Source of the DNA: Gordonibacter pamelaeae
GTDB lineage: Bacteria; Actinomycetota; Coriobacteriia; Coriobacteriales; Eggerthellaceae
DNA: 64,000 nucleotides
Direction: 5' to 3' (one strand)
NCBI RefSeq assembly: GCF_042665095.1
Contig: NZ_JBHTBV010000010.1
In this document: positions 9,241 to 16,793 of the stretch, piece by piece
Layout: every line of letters begins with the position of its first letter
Numbering within the stretch: position 1 is the stretch's first letter
Notes under the pieces: generated by a model
What the model saw: only the letters and a program-made list of their open reading frames with translations
What the model was told of the DNA's origin: nothing
Database searches by the model: none
Translations under genes and position numbers: made by a program

Positions 9241-10338
9241 CTAGCAGCAGCTCACCATGACGGGCTGGTCGTCCTCGTCCACGACGCCCTCCCAGTCGGC
9301 GGCCGTCTTGATGATATGGTCGCCGTGGATATCGCCGTAGTGCGCCGAGCGGTCGCCCTTCACGGTGATGACCTTCGCGTAGCGGCAGCCCCCAAGGCCC
9401 AGCACCGACACGTTGTCGCACACGTGGCACGGCTGGCCGGCCGGGAACTTGATGTCCTTGTCGAACAGGAAGAAGTCGGGATAGTCGGGAAGCGTCCCGT
9501 CGTAGACGACCTCCTCGCCGTAGTCCTCGCAGTGGTCCGACGTGAGCTCGGAGTTCAGAAGGCGGCAGGTGACGGTGGCGAACGCGATGCCGGGGAAGAG
9601 GGACGCCTCGGCGTCGGTCAACGGCGTCTTGCGCGTCACCACGTAGCGCGGGTCGTGGAAGCCCAGGCCCTGGGCGATGCGGCGGAAATCCTCCACGAAC
9701 AGGGCGCCTCCCAGGCGCAGGGCGACGTTCTCGATCTTGTCCGAAGTCTCCTGCGGAATGCGGCGGTCGGCGAACACGTCGGTGAAGTACCACTCCCCCT
9801 GCGGCTTCAGCACGCGCTTGACCTCGGCGACGTAGGCGGCCTTGTCGGGCGAGAGGTTGAACGTGCAGTTGGAGATGACCACGTCGGCCGTGCCGTCGGC
9901 CAGGAAGGAGAGGTCCTCGGGCACACCGTGCACCAGCTCCACGTTGGGCTGGCCGTAGCCGAACTGCTTCATCTCCTTGTCCAGGTACTTCTGCGCGATG
10001 GCCAGGCGCTCCGCGTTGGGCTCCACGCCGACGACCTTGCCGGCAGAGCCCACGAGCTGGGCCGCCAAGTACGTGTCGCGCCCCGACCCGCAGCACAGGT
10101 CCACCACGGTGCACCCCTCCAGCAACGGCGGCAGCGGGGCGCCGAACTCATGGAACGTGTTCTTGATCTCGGCGGCCACGTTGAAGAGCTTGTCCTTCGC
10201 CTCGCCGGGCACGGCGTCCTCGGCGTTGCGCGTGCGCGCGGTGGCCTGCGGGTCGATGCCCTGCGCCTTCGCGATCGCATCGTAATACTCCTGGTAGCCG
10301 CCGGCCTCGGCCTTGAGGTAGTAAGCATGGTAGTCCAT
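9241..10338 (-). CDS. ArsM-like SAM-dependent methyltransferase with C-terminal Cys pair
   Basis: 365 aa. The SAM-binding motif is VVDLCCGSGRD near residue 78, followed by VISNCTFNLSP, the same pattern as the ArsM SNCVINL motif, and LKPQGEWYFTDVFADRR. The C-terminal third carries CHVCDNV and GGCRYAK, and the protein ends in SCC, possible thiol ligands for trivalent arsenic. It is the first gene of the seven-gene operon, with a strong ribosome site (GGGGAGG) and a TATAAT box upstream. It differs from the fused ArsM-ArsS protein, so the operon has two methyltransferases. Arsenite is the likely but unproven substrate. Confidence 0.8.
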   Translation of the reverse strand: MDYHAYYLKAEAGGYQEYYDAIAKAQGIDPQATARTRNAEDAVPGEAKDKLFNVAAEIKNTFHEFGAPLPPLLEGCTVVDLCCGSGRDTYLAAQLVGSAGKVVGVEPNAERLAIAQKYLDKEMKQFGYGQPNVELVHGVPEDLSFLADGTADVVISNCTFNLSPDKAAYVAEVKRVLKPQGEWYFTDVFADRRIPQETSDKIENVALRLGGALFVEDFRRIAQGLGFHDPRYVVTRKTPLTDAEASLFPGIAFATVTCRLLNSELTSDHCEDYGEEVVYDGTLPDYPDFFLFDKDIKFPAGQPCHVCDNVSVLGLGGCRYAKVITVKGDRSAHYGDIHGDHIIKTAADWEGVVDEDDQPVMVSCC

Positions 10339-10376
10339 CGTCGCCCCGCCTCCCCGATAGTTGTTTGCATCCTATT

Positions 10377-10382
10377 ATTATA
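10377..10382 (-). promoter_or_regulatory. -10 element of the methyltransferase/ABC operon
   Basis: On the minus strand TATAAT sits about 40 bases before the first start codon, inside an AT-rich island (CTTATAATAATAGG) in otherwise GC-rich DNA. The -35 is weak (CTCAA-like), which suggests an activator or a relaxed promoter. No ArsR-type gene is adjacent. Confidence 0.55.
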
Positions 10383-10522
10383 AGATGTAGTCTAGCACTT
10401 TGAGGCGGATGTTCAAGCGGGGAAGCGTCGGCAAGGGAAGTGCAGCGTGCCGACGGCCGGCGTTCAGGCGGAATATGCCGCCGGTTACGCCGCCGGGAAG
10501 CAGCCGCGCCGTCGGCGGCAGG

Positions 10523-11223
10523 CTACCTGCCGAAGAACGGGCAGCCGGCCCTCAGGCACTCGCGGTTGCGGTGGAAGTAACGGCAGGTTATGCGCTCGGG
10601 CATCTCCATCTCGATACCGCGCAGCTCGGCCGTGTACGCCGCCGCCTCCTGGAGGGCGACGAAGCCTGTGCGCTTGCAGCAGCGCGGCCCGCCCAGGTCG
10701 GCCAGGCGGGCGAGGATGCGCGAATCAGGCGCTGCGTCTCGGCCCACGGCCCGCGCGTCATGGGCGTGGAACCCGACACGATGCTCCAGTACATGCCCGC
10801 GCTCACGGCCGCGTCGCAAGTCCCCCAGAGCCCGCACGTGCCGCCCGGCACGTTCATCGAGCGGTTTCGCATCTCAGCAAGCGCCCGGGGCAGGTCGAGG
10901 TCGACGCCGGCGTTCTTGTAGGCGGCGAGCAGCGCGGCGCCCACGAGCGTGTGGTGCTCCGGCCCGTTGGGGAAGATGGACTTGTCGTCCATCATGGCCA
11001 TCGCCATCTCCACCGGGTTCTTCGAATCGGCGAACGAGCAGTACTCCATGACATGGTCGACGCCGCCCTCGCGATGGCACACGTCGCACACGTAGTGCCC
11101 CGCCGTGCACACGGAATGCCCCGTCTCCTTCTTGCCGCAGATATGGCAGGAAACCTCCCGCGCCTCCTCGAAGTAATCGAGCGGCTCCCCGCACACCAGG
11201 CAGATCGCCAATCCCGCAGACAT
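10523..11223 (-). pseudogene. DUF5714-type Cys-rich protein, frameshifted
   Basis: The N-terminal ~170 residues read from ATG 11223 (CLVCGEPL, CHICGKKETG, CDVCHREGG, PGGTCGLWG) and match the DUF5714 family. The expected C-terminus (ILARLADLGGPRCCKRTG, then CRYFHRNRECLRAGCPFFGR) is in another frame ending at 10523. The switch occurs near 10715-10722, where a single missing base after GCGCCTGAT would explain it (QRLI then SRILARL). In the first frame the tail becomes Arg/Ser-rich and unlike any family. Either a real one-base deletion or an assembly error. Function unknown; the clustered Cys suggest metal binding. Confidence 0.75.
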
Positions 11224-11382
11224 ACGCCTCTCCTTCCCTCTCCTTCTTGCCGGCGCGACCTCGCGCGCCCTCAACTCCACTTGACGGTTTTCCTCACCAC
11301 CATGCCCACCATAATAGCGGTTCGCGCAACCGTGAACCATCGTTCCGTGCCGAGCGTCCGTAGGTTACATTTTCCAATATCT

Positions 11383-11419
11383 TGTTTCAAAAGTATCCTT
11401 ATACGATACAATTGAAACA
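11383..11419 (+). promoter_or_regulatory. Operator palindrome of the AbiE toxin-antitoxin operon
   Basis: Arms TGTTTCAAAAGTATC and GATACAATTGAAACA match at 13 of 15 positions around a 7-base spacer, and the last base is the A of the antitoxin start codon. AbiEi antitoxins are known to repress their own operon by binding inverted repeats. A TACAAT hexamer at 11407-11412 lies 6 bases before the ATG and no Shine-Dalgarno is present, so the mRNA may be leaderless. Confidence 0.75.
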
Positions 11420-12045
11420 TGAATAGACGTGATTACCTTTCCATCATGAATGAGCTTTCCGCATCGGAGGGCGTTTTCACCACGGCGCAAGCCATGCGTC
11501 TCGGCATTCCGCGCAACGTGCTCGCCAAGGCTCGCGAAGCAGGGAAGCTCGTGCGCATCGCCCATGGTGCGTACCGGATGGCGGGGACTCCGGCGTCGCA
11601 GCTCGACGAGCTGACCGCCGCATGGAAGCTCACCGACCCCGCGAAGATGACGCACGAGCGGGTGCCCGTCGATGCCTGGGACGGCATTGCCGTCGCAGGG
11701 AACACGGCCGCCTCGATCCTCGGCATCGGGGATTTCTACCTCTCGCCTTACCGCATCCTCGCCCCGAGGCGCATCAACTCGCGCAACGTCGAGACGAGGT
11801 TCGGCGTGCGCGACATCTCCCGCAACGAGGTGTCGTTTGCAAGCGGCATCCCCGTGACAAGCATCGAGCGCACCTTGGTTGACCTCGTGCTGGACGGCGA
11901 AGACCCGTCGCTTGTGGAGGACGCGCTCTCCGATGCCCGGGAAAAGGGCTTAGACGAAGAAAGGCTCATACGCCTTGCGGCAGATGCCGGTGCCTCGGCT
12001 CAAGCGAAAAGGAAGATGGCAAGGATCTTCGGGGAGGAAGCATGA
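11419..12045 (+). CDS. AbiEi-type antitoxin / autorepressor
   Basis: 208 aa. The N-terminal winged-helix (residues ~1-50, GVFTTAQAMRLGIPRNVLAKA, then GKLVRIAHGAYRM) and the following domain (VAGNTAASILGIGDFY and ERTLVDLVLDG) are the AbiEi/transcriptional-regulator layout. In type IV toxin-antitoxin systems this protein counters the nucleotidyltransferase toxin and represses the operon. It overlaps the toxin gene by four bases (ATGA). Its base composition is less GC-rich than the neighbouring enzymes, in keeping with an acquired element. Confidence 0.85.
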   Translation: MNRRDYLSIMNELSASEGVFTTAQAMRLGIPRNVLAKAREAGKLVRIAHGAYRMAGTPASQLDELTAAWKLTDPAKMTHERVPVDAWDGIAVAGNTAASILGIGDFYLSPYRILAPRRINSRNVETRFGVRDISRNEVSFASGIPVTSIERTLVDLVLDGEDPSLVEDALSDAREKGLDEERLIRLAADAGASAQAKRKMARIFGEEA

Positions 12046-12932
12046 TGGCGTACGCAACCCCCACAGCCCTCGAAATGGCGGTCAAGGCCGCCGCGAAGGC
12101 ATCATCGCTTGACACCGGGAGAGCCGTCTCGGGTTTCTACTTCCATCGATTCCTGTGCCGCATATTCAGCAGGCAGGACACGCCTTTTGTGCTGAAGGGA
12201 GGCCAGAGCATGCTTGCACGTACTGCGGATGCACGAGCCACCCGAGACATCGACCTGCTTTCTGAGAAAGCGGATATCGACGAAGCGCTCGCCGAACTCA
12301 AGCATCTTGCAGCCATCGACCTCGAGGACTTCGTAACCTTCGAATTTGTCGGATACAAGCCGATCAAGGCCGAAGACGACTACCGAGCAGGACTCAACGT
12401 CACCTTTACACCCTTGCTTGGAGGAAAACGGCTGCAGGATATCTCCATCGACCTCGTGTTCGATCAGATCGCGTACGGCAAATCCGAGGTTGTCGAGCCA
12501 GCCGACAGAATCGACGTACCGGATATCCCGACGTTCGGCTATCGCATCTACCCCGCCACGTGCTCCCTTGCCGACAAACTCTGCGCCATGGTCGAAATGC
12601 ATGGCGACAGGCCCTCCTCGCGCGTCAAAGACCTTGTAGACGTTGCGGTTTACGCCGTGACCACCGACTTCGACGGCGGAGAGCTTTGCAGGCGGGCGCG
12701 CATCGAGGCGACCGTGCGGGGAATAAAGCTTCCCGAGAAGTACGCGGCGCCCATGGAGTGGAAACGGCTTTACCGCGGCACCTTCAGGAAGCTTGTTCGG
12801 CAAACCGGTCTGCCCCCGGAATACGCCGAGATCGAGACGGCAGAAGCACTTGCGGCAAGCCTGCTCGACCCGGTCTTGTCGCAAGAGGCCGACGGGCGGC
12901 GCTGGTACCACGAAAATCTGGGCTGGGAGTAA
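12042..12932 (+). CDS. AbiEii-type nucleotidyltransferase toxin
   Basis: 296 aa. The nucleotidyltransferase core is visible as FVLKGGQSML followed by TRDIDLLSE (the acidic pair that binds metal) near residues 49-77, then ISIDLVFD, and KLCAMVEMHGDRPSSRVKDLVDV in the helical part, as in AbiEii/AbiGII proteins. These toxins transfer nucleotides to RNA targets such as tRNA acceptor ends and block growth, often as abortive phage defence. It is the second gene of the pair and is coupled by an ATGA overlap. Confidence 0.87.
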   Translation: MMAYATPTALEMAVKAAAKASSLDTGRAVSGFYFHRFLCRIFSRQDTPFVLKGGQSMLARTADARATRDIDLLSEKADIDEALAELKHLAAIDLEDFVTFEFVGYKPIKAEDDYRAGLNVTFTPLLGGKRLQDISIDLVFDQIAYGKSEVVEPADRIDVPDIPTFGYRIYPATCSLADKLCAMVEMHGDRPSSRVKDLVDVAVYAVTTDFDGGELCRRARIEATVRGIKLPEKYAAPMEWKRLYRGTFRKLVRQTGLPPEYAEIETAEALAASLLDPVLSQEADGRRWYHENLGWE

Positions 12933-13037
12933 CGCCCGGCGAACTTCCGCGGTTGCATCCGGGCTCCTGCTATACTGTTCGGGTATACCGTAAAGCGGCA
13001 CTTGCGCCTCTGGCCGTCACGTGAATGGGAGTTCTCA

Positions 13038-14741
13038 GTGGCATCTCACGATTTCGGGGACGACGTCTTCCTCGCGCCCGCGCAAGGGGGCAGCCTGGCG
13101 ACGGTGACGTTGCCCATGCTGGAAGATTTCCTGTCGGACTGCGAGGTCGTCCATCGGCCTCCCGCCGCGCGCCGCACGTTCCGCTGGTTCGCCGCCGTGT
13201 CGCACGAGCAGGTGGCGAGCACGGCGCCGAGCGACCTGGACGACGCGCGGCTGCTGTTCGTATGCCGCCTTGGCATGGCCGGCACGCTCCTGCGCGACCG
13301 CCCGCGGGCCTTCGCGCTGGCGCTGGCGGACGGCGGGGAGCATGTCGGGTCCGCCCTCGCGGACGTGGCCGACCGCCTGCTCGTCATCCGGCAGCAGGAC
13401 CGCTTCTCCTACTTCATCTTCCTCGTGCAGTCCTACTTCATGCGCCTTTTGCTGTGGGAGGGCGAGCTCGACCGCATCGCGCTGCGCCACGGCACGCTCG
13501 CCGAGGCGCTCGACGCGAGCGCGCCGGTGATGCGCAACTTCATGTTCGTGACCGACAACGAGTTCAACCTCGTCGCGCGCACCTCCGCCATCGAGCCGCC
13601 CGACGCCCTGCACCGGCGCCTGGTCGAAACCGGCTGCCTGTCGCCCCAGATGATCGCGGAGAAGCGCTTCCACCTGCCCGAGAAGGCGTTCTACGAGAAG
13701 GAGCCCTCCGCCATCACGCCCTACGCGCGGCTGTCGCATCCGCTGTACCTTAGCCACACCTACTTCGGGTCGCTGTCCATGTCATGCCACGTCGCGCCGC
13801 TCACCGAGGGGCTGAAGGACCTGTTCGGCATCTTGATACGCCACGTCATGCCGCTGTGCGAGCAGCAGTGGCGCTCGCAGGTGAAGCTGAACATACCCCA
13901 CTACTTCTTCTTCGAGAAGCTGCTGGAGCACGAGCCCGTGTCGTGCGAGTACGTGGACACGCAGCTGGAGATGGCCGGGCTCGCGGCCGACGCGCAGTAC
14001 AAGCTCGTGGTGCTGGAGGTGGACGAGGGGGCCGACCCCGAGAAGGCGGGACGCGCGGTGCGGGCGGCCGGGCGGCTGAACGGCGGCGACGTGCACTGCT
14101 TCGCGTACCGCGCCGAGGTGCTGGCGCTCTGCTACGCGCCGCCGAGCGACTGCCGCCTCGCGCACCGCCGCACCCTCGACGAGCTCGAGGAGCACGTGAG
14201 CGGCCCCTTGGGCATCGACTGCGGCGTGTCGGAGATATTCGAGGGCATCGAGAACCTCGACATGGCGTACCGGCAGGCGAAGATCGCGCTCGGACTGCGC
14301 CAGACCATCCGCCTGCAGCTCTCCGCCGCCGAGGACGCCGACCGCGGCGCGTACCTGTTCGGCGACGCGCTCATGTACTTCCTCGTGGACCCGGCGGAAA
14401 AGGACGAGCGGTTCATGCGGTTCTGCTTCTCGCATACCGTGGTGGAGAAGATCCAGGCCGAGGACGTTGCCAACAACACGAACTACCTGGCCCTGTTCTG
14501 GCACTACCTGAACAGCGGTCGCAACGCCACCGCCGTGGCGTCGCGGCTCCACCTGCACCGCAACACGGTGCTCTACCACATAGAGAAGATCCAGCGCCGC
14601 TTCGACTTCGACCTCGCCCTCCCCGGCGCCCGCGAGCGCATGCTGCTGGACTTCAAGGCCTTCTTCCTCACCGAGGGCAGCGAGTCCGTGGCCCGGATAT
14701 TCGCCGAGGCCCCGGAGAGCAAAAGCGCCATGCGCGCTTAG
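13038..14741 (+). CDS. PucR/CdaR-type transcriptional regulator
   Basis: About 567 aa from a GTG at 13038 with a TGGGAG site; an in-frame TTG at 13002 is less likely. The C-terminal ~60 residues hold the PucR helix-turn-helix (NATAVASRLHLHRNTVLYHIEKIQ). The centre resembles the GGDEF-like fold of CdaR regulators (GVSEIFEGIENLDMAYRQAKIALGL). The N-terminal half is a probable effector-sensing region with no identified domain. A TATACT hexamer at 12971-12976 is a candidate -10. It is convergent with the 14738-16302 genes, so it may control the 16-19 kb cassette. Its stop codon overlaps that of the zinc-ribbon gene on the other strand. Confidence 0.82.
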   Translation: MASHDFGDDVFLAPAQGGSLATVTLPMLEDFLSDCEVVHRPPAARRTFRWFAAVSHEQVASTAPSDLDDARLLFVCRLGMAGTLLRDRPRAFALALADGGEHVGSALADVADRLLVIRQQDRFSYFIFLVQSYFMRLLLWEGELDRIALRHGTLAEALDASAPVMRNFMFVTDNEFNLVARTSAIEPPDALHRRLVETGCLSPQMIAEKRFHLPEKAFYEKEPSAITPYARLSHPLYLSHTYFGSLSMSCHVAPLTEGLKDLFGILIRHVMPLCEQQWRSQVKLNIPHYFFFEKLLEHEPVSCEYVDTQLEMAGLAADAQYKLVVLEVDEGADPEKAGRAVRAAGRLNGGDVHCFAYRAEVLALCYAPPSDCRLAHRRTLDELEEHVSGPLGIDCGVSEIFEGIENLDMAYRQAKIALGLRQTIRLQLSAAEDADRGAYLFGDALMYFLVDPAEKDERFMRFCFSHTVVEKIQAEDVANNTNYLALFWHYLNSGRNATAVASRLHLHRNTVLYHIEKIQRRFDFDLALPGARERMLLDFKAFFLTEGSESVARIFAEAPESKSAMRA

Positions 14742-14929
14742 GGAATCCTCTTTCCCGGCGCGAGGCTCGTCGTGCCGGATTGCAGCTCGAGGGAGCAGCC
14801 GCAGGCGGCGCAGGTGCGCGTGCCCGGATCGTTCATGCGGCCGCACGACGGGCAGCGGCGCACGAGGATGGCCGGCGGCTTCTCGCCCCGGCAGCGGCCG
14901 CAGTTCATGCAGTAATGGCAGTTGCCCAT
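14738..14929 (-). CDS. Small double zinc-ribbon protein
   Basis: 63 aa with CHYCMNCGRC at the start and CPSCGR plus CAACGC further on: eight or more Cys in CxxC pairs. This is a rubredoxin-like or zinc-ribbon mini-protein of unknown function. It lies downstream of the MFS gene but is separated from it by a strong hairpin at 14997-15020. Similar mini-proteins occur at 19523, 38048, 41480 and 63157, always near the molybdoenzyme cassettes. Confidence 0.7.
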   Translation of the reverse strand: MGNCHYCMNCGRCRGEKPPAILVRRCPSCGRMNDPGTRTCAACGCSLELQSGTTSLAPGKRIP

Positions 14930-14996
14930 GTTGATCCCGTCTTCTCCCTTCCCGCCGGAATCCTGTCCAGGCCCCTTGCCCGGAAGGGGCGGCGGA

Positions 14997-15020
14997 GGCC
15001 GGGCGCTGTGGCGCCCGGCC
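14997..15020. terminator. GC-rich hairpin after the MFS gene
   Basis: Perfect 10-bp arms GGCCGGGCGC and GCGCCCGGCC around TGTG, located 14 bases after the stop of the MFS gene. There is no long T-run, which is common for terminators of GC-rich actinobacteria. Confidence 0.65.
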
Positions 15021-15033
15021 CCGTCGGACCCTC

Positions 15034-16302
15034 TTACTCCGCCCGCTCGGCAGGAGCAGCGGCCTGCTCGTCGGCTATCTTGCGCGCCACGGAGCTGCGC
15101 ACGTTCGGGAACAGGAAGAGCGATGCCGCGGCCACGAGGCAGAGCACGGCCGTGGCCACGTAGACGCCCTGGTAGTACGGCACGCCGTCCACCGCCCCCG
15201 TCGCCGCGATGGCGAGGGGCGAGATCACATAGGACGCGATGAGGAACATGCCGAAGTTCTGGAACGTGGCCTGGATGCCGCCCACCACGCCGTAATGCTC
15301 GGGCCTCACGCTGGGAAGCAGCGTGGGCAGCATCTTCGTGAACGGCATGACCGAGGCCATGAGCACGGGCTGGATGCAGAAGAGCACCCAGGTGATAGGC
15401 CCGTACGGCAGGAAGAACACGAGCGCGAAGCACACGGCCGTGCCCGCGAGGCACGCGATGAACGGCGCCCGCATGTTCTTGAACAACTTCGCGAACACCA
15501 CCGGCAGCGCCATGGACGCCACGCAGGCGATGACCGTGTTCAGCGTGGACAGGTCGCCCGCCACCGCCGTGAGGCTCGGGTCGCCCATGAGCGCAGTAAC
15601 GGCGGCCACCATGTAGGAGCCGTTCACGTTCGTCATGCCGAACACGAGGAGCGCCACGATGACCACGGCCCACACGTGCCAGTTCCTCGCCACCACGCGC
15701 AGGTAGGTGCCCACCGGCTCGACGGAGCGGTGCTCGCCGTCGGGATGCTTGCGGTACACCGCGAACCACGCCACCACGCCCACCGCCATGAGGCCGAAGC
15801 TGAACCACCACGCGTCCTGGATGGCGGCCACGCGCGAGCCGTACCAGATGGCCAGCGCCGCGCCCGCCGACATGCCGGCCGTGTACACGCCCATGGCGAA
15901 CGAGTTCGCCGTGCCGGGAAACCACAGGCGCAGGAGCTTCGCGGAGTTCGCGTTGAGCGCCGCCACGCCCATGCCCATGAAGAAGCTCGAGGCGAAGAGC
16001 GTCCAGTAGTCGGCCGAGAAGCAGCGCGCGAGCGCGCCCAGAAGCGACACGACGAACGCCGCCGCGAACACCTTTCCCAGGCCCATGCGGTCGGCCAGCA
16101 CGCCGCCGGCCGTGCAGAACAGCACCCCTGAGAAGTACGGGATGGACATGATCATGGAGAACATCATGGGCTCGCACTGGTAGTGCTGCATCACCAGTAT
16201 CGCCGCGCCGCCCGGCACGATGAACGAGAACTGCAGGCTCACGAGCAGCACCGTCATGCCTATCAGGATAGCCCACCGCCACGGATAGAGTTTCTCTTGC
16301 AT
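15034..16302 (-). CDS. MFS transporter
   Basis: 422 aa with about 12 hydrophobic spans. The MFS loop motif between spans 2 and 3 is GGVLADRMGLGK. Start at 16302 follows a perfect AGGAGG-type site. It is the third gene of the cassette that starts with the molybdenum enzyme at 19193 and the ferredoxin at 16781. By context it should import the aromatic substrate or export the product of that enzyme. Confidence 0.85.
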   Translation of the reverse strand: MQEKLYPWRWAILIGMTVLLVSLQFSFIVPGGAAILVMQHYQCEPMMFSMIMSIPYFSGVLFCTAGGVLADRMGLGKVFAAAFVVSLLGALARCFSADYWTLFASSFFMGMGVAALNANSAKLLRLWFPGTANSFAMGVYTAGMSAGAALAIWYGSRVAAIQDAWWFSFGLMAVGVVAWFAVYRKHPDGEHRSVEPVGTYLRVVARNWHVWAVVIVALLVFGMTNVNGSYMVAAVTALMGDPSLTAVAGDLSTLNTVIACVASMALPVVFAKLFKNMRAPFIACLAGTAVCFALVFFLPYGPITWVLFCIQPVLMASVMPFTKMLPTLLPSVRPEHYGVVGGIQATFQNFGMFLIASYVISPLAIAATGAVDGVPYYQGVYVATAVLCLVAAASLFLFPNVRSSVARKIADEQAAAPAERAE

Positions 16303-16433
16303 AAGAACCTCCTTGTTGAAAAATCCCCTGATATCCGCGCAAACGGCTCCAGCCGGCCTCGCAGGGCCAGCCGAAGATCCGATTTGCACGGTGCCCGCGC
16401 CCCCGGCCACGAAGCCAAGGGCGCGGTTGAGAA

Positions 16434-16781
16434 CTACTTCGCGAAGATCACCATCTTGTCCTTCGCGGCCGCCTTAGCCTTGGCGGCGAGCTCCTCCAGC
16501 GTGCCGTAGACCATGACGCCGGCCTGGCAGTGGTGCACGCAGGTGGGAAGCTTGCCGGCCTCCACGCGCACGGCGCACAGGTCGCACAGGTGCGTGGGCA
16601 CGGGCAGGTAGTCGTACTCCCACACGCCGTCGGAGCACTGGCGCGGGCCGTCCTGCACGATCTTGATGCCGAAGTCGCCCTTGGGCAGGTCATGCTCCTT
16701 CTTGCAGGCCACCTCGCAGGCGTGGCAGCCCGAGCAGTACTGGTAGTCGATCAGAAGGCCGTATTCGCCGGTTTGTGCCAT
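16434..16781 (-). CDS. Two-cluster [4Fe-4S] ferredoxin subunit
   Basis: 115 aa with CSGCHACEVAC near residue 16 and CDLC plus CVHHC near residues 67-87: eight Cys for two [4Fe-4S] clusters. It is shorter than DmsB/NrfC (about 200 aa, four clusters) and matches the small electron-transfer partners of gut dehydroxylase-type molybdoenzymes. It starts 12 bases after the catalytic subunit stop codon. No signal peptide or membrane span. Confidence 0.9.
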   Translation of the reverse strand: MAQTGEYGLLIDYQYCSGCHACEVACKKEHDLPKGDFGIKIVQDGPRQCSDGVWEYDYLPVPTHLCDLCAVRVEAGKLPTCVHHCQAGVMVYGTLEELAAKAKAAAKDKMVIFAK

Positions 16782-16793
16782 GATGTCTCCCCC

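Noticed and set aside
10588..11340. Upstream extension and Arg/Ser-rich tail of the DUF5714 frame
   Set aside because: The ribosome site supports ATG 11223, and the Arg/Ser tail is the result of the frameshift, not a real C-terminus.
12961..13001. GGTATACC-containing repeat as an operator of the PucR gene
   Set aside because: It is only a short 8-base palindrome beside a TATACT box; too little to call a specific site.
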